A stretch of DNA of 7,809 nucleotides, taken from Prevotellaceae bacterium. Lineage in GTDB: Bacteria; Bacteroidota; Bacteroidia; Bacteroidales; UBA932. Below are positions 6,368-7,809 of this stretch, piece by piece (position 1 is the first letter of the stretch; each line of letters opens with the position of its first letter). The stretch is taken from the NCBI GenBank assembly GCA_031288855.1, contig JAITQQ010000028.1, positions 1-7,809 on the forward strand. Reading direction: 5' to 3'. Both the position numbers and the translations under genes were made by a program. The notes under the pieces are model-generated. The model was not told the DNA's origin and made no database searches. It worked only from the letters and a program-made list of their open reading frames with translations.

Positions 6368-7809
6368 ATGATAAAAAAAATTTATTTGACTGTTCTAATA
6401 TCGATGTTTTTCCTGCCGTTGTGTGTGCAGGCGCAAAAACACAGTTTTGAAATAAAAGGCGGGGAATTCGTTTATGACGGCAAAGCCATAAGGATTATTT
6501 CCGGAGAAATGCATTACCCGCGTATCCCGCATCAGTATTGGCGGCACAGAATGCAGATGCTAAAAGCAATGGGATTGAATGCCGTTGCCACTTATGTGTT
6601 CTGGAATGCCCATGAACCGGAGCCCGGCAAATGGGATTTTACAGGCGACAAAAATTTGTCCGAATATATAAAAATCGCGGGAGAAGAAGGGCTGATGGTC
6701 ATCCTCCGTCCCGGCCCATACGTCTGTGCCGAATGGGAATTCGGAGGATATCCCTGGTGGCTGCAAAATGTGGAAGGCCTGGAACTCCGGAGGGATAACG
6801 AGCAGTTCCTCAAATACACCGGTCTCTATATAAACAGGCTGTATCAGGAAGTCGGGCAACTGCAAATAACCAAAGGCGGGCCGATTATTATGGTGCAAGC
6901 CGAAAATGAGTTCGGCTCGTATGTGTCGCAACGCAAAGACATTCCTTTGGCGGAACACCGGGCTTACAATGCAAAGATTGTGCAACAATTGAAAGATGCA
7001 GGCTTTGAAGTTCCGATGTTTACCTCTGACGGCAGTTGGCTTTTCGAAGGCGGAGCTACCCCCGGCGCGTTGCCGACAGCCAACGGAGAAAGCAATATCG
7101 AAAATCTGAAAAAGGCGGTAAATGAATATAACGGCGGACAAGGCCCTTATATGGTCGCCGAATTTTATCCCGGCTGGCTCGACCATTGGGCTGAACCATT
7201 CCCATTGGTGAGTGCCAGAAGAGTCGCCCGCCAAACGGAGAAATACCTTCAAAACAATGTGTCGATTAATTATTACATGGTGCATGGAGGCACCAACTTC
7301 GGGTTTACCACAGGCGCTAACTATGATAAAAATCACGACATACAGCCCGATATGACGAGTTATGACTACGACGCTCCTGTCAGTGAAGCCGGATGGACAA
7401 CGCCCAAATACGATTCGATACGTAATGTCATTAAAAAATACGTCAACTATCCTGTTCCCGAAGCCCCGCCCGCTACGCCGGTGATAGAAATACCTCCCAT
7501 CAAACTGACTAAAGTTGCAGATATGCTGGAGATAATCGGGGCGCAGAAACCGATACAAAACGACAAGCCATTAACATTCGAACAAATGAAACAGGGGCAC
7601 GGCTATATCTTATACAAAAGGCACTTCACCCAACCCATCAGCGGGAAACTGGAAATTGAAGGTTTGCGGGACTATGCGATGGTTTACGTGAACGGCGTAA
7701 AAGCCGGCGAACTGAACCGCTATTTCAAGAACTACACGATGGAAATAGATATTCCGTTCAACAGTACGTTGGAAATTCTGGTAGAGAACATGGGACGGAT
7801 AAACTTCGG
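6368..7809 (+). CDS. GH35 beta-galactosidase, secreted, partial at right edge
   Basis: This enzyme should hydrolyse terminal beta-D-galactose from glycans by a retaining mechanism. The frame opens at ATG 6368 and stays open for 480 codons to the window end; the C-terminus is missing. Residues 1-22 form a signal peptide (positive MIKK, hydrophobic core, likely cleavage after CVQA), so the enzyme is exported, probably to the periplasm. C19 lacks a proper lipobox (PL before it). The GH35 barrel follows: GEMHYPRIP (46-54), YVFWNAHEPEPGKWDF (76-91), LRPGPYVCAEWEFGGYPWWL (113-132), QAENEFGSY with acid/base E181, AEFYPGWLDHW with nucleophile E265, HGGTNFGF (306-313) and SYDYDAPVSEAGW (331-343). After a Pro-rich linker (about 364-376) a beta-sandwich domain runs to MGRINF at the edge. 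No SusC/SusD genes are visible, so it is not shown to belong to a polysaccharide utilisation locus. The product sequence is otherwise intact. Confidence 0.95.
   Translation, partial: MIKKIYLTVLISMFFLPLCVQAQKHSFEIKGGEFVYDGKAIRIISGEMHYPRIPHQYWRHRMQMLKAMGLNAVATYVFWNAHEPEPGKWDFTGDKNLSEYIKIAGEEGLMVILRPGPYVCAEWEFGGYPWWLQNVEGLELRRDNEQFLKYTGLYINRLYQEVGQLQITKGGPIIMVQAENEFGSYVSQRKDIPLAEHRAYNAKIVQQLKDAGFEVPMFTSDGSWLFEGGATPGALPTANGESNIENLKKAVNEYNGGQGPYMVAEFYPGWLDHWAEPFPLVSARRVARQTEKYLQNNVSINYYMVHGGTNFGFTTGANYDKNHDIQPDMTSYDYDAPVSEAGWTTPKYDSIRNVIKKYVNYPVPEAPPATPVIEIPPIKLTKVADMLEIIGAQKPIQNDKPLTFEQMKQGHGYILYKRHFTQPISGKLEIEGLRDYAMVYVNGVKAGELNRYFKNYTMEIDIPFNSTLEILVENMGRINF

Noticed and set aside
6560..7558. 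332-codon minus-strand frame opposite the GH35 gene
   Set aside because: The plus strand encodes an uninterrupted GH35 enzyme with both catalytic glutamates, so the reverse frame is a composition shadow.

Overview
The window reads as chromosomal DNA from a member of the Bacteroidota, most likely order Bacteroidales. Three things point there: promoter elements of the Bacteroidetes type (TTTG, about 19 nt, TAnnTTTG); genes that start without a convincing Shine-Dalgarno sequence; and the protein families themselves (a PHP-intact DnaE1-type polymerase, a short NfeD plus FloA pair, ZupT, and a secreted GH35 beta-galactosidase). Genus cannot be fixed from the sequence alone. All recognised genes are on the + strand.

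Layout. Positions 1-357 hold no convincing gene. This stretch carries a G17 homopolymer, several blocks of a degenerate 7-bp repeat (core CCGTT plus two bases) in both orientations that together form a long imperfect inverted repeat, a plausible leftward promoter, and a weaker rightward promoter in front of dnaE. Positions 358-4050 encode the replicative DNA polymerase III alpha subunit (dnaE, 1230 aa). A 52-bp gap follows, with a near-perfect Bacteroidetes promoter whose spacer is filled by a 15-bp palindrome. Next comes a compact cluster: a short NfeD-family membrane protein (4103-4570), flotillin-like floA (4574-5533, 3 nt later) and the ZIP-family metal transporter zupT (5546-6340, 12 nt later). 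A secreted GH35 beta-galactosidase begins 27 nt after zupT (6368) and runs off the right edge, with at least 480 residues present.

How the parts fit. dnaE is a housekeeping replication gene. NfeD and FloA are a well-known pair: NfeD proteins are small membrane partners of SPFH/flotillin scaffolds that organise membrane domains. zupT probably belongs to the same transcript by spacing, so a divalent-metal importer may be expressed with the scaffold. The GH35 enzyme is functionally unrelated (glycan degradation) and may be read through from zupT or have its own weak promoter.

Most of the window is ordinary core genome. I see no new multi-gene system. The parts that known features explain least are the heptamer-repeat/G-tract region upstream of dnaE and the palindrome inside the NfeD-floA promoter.
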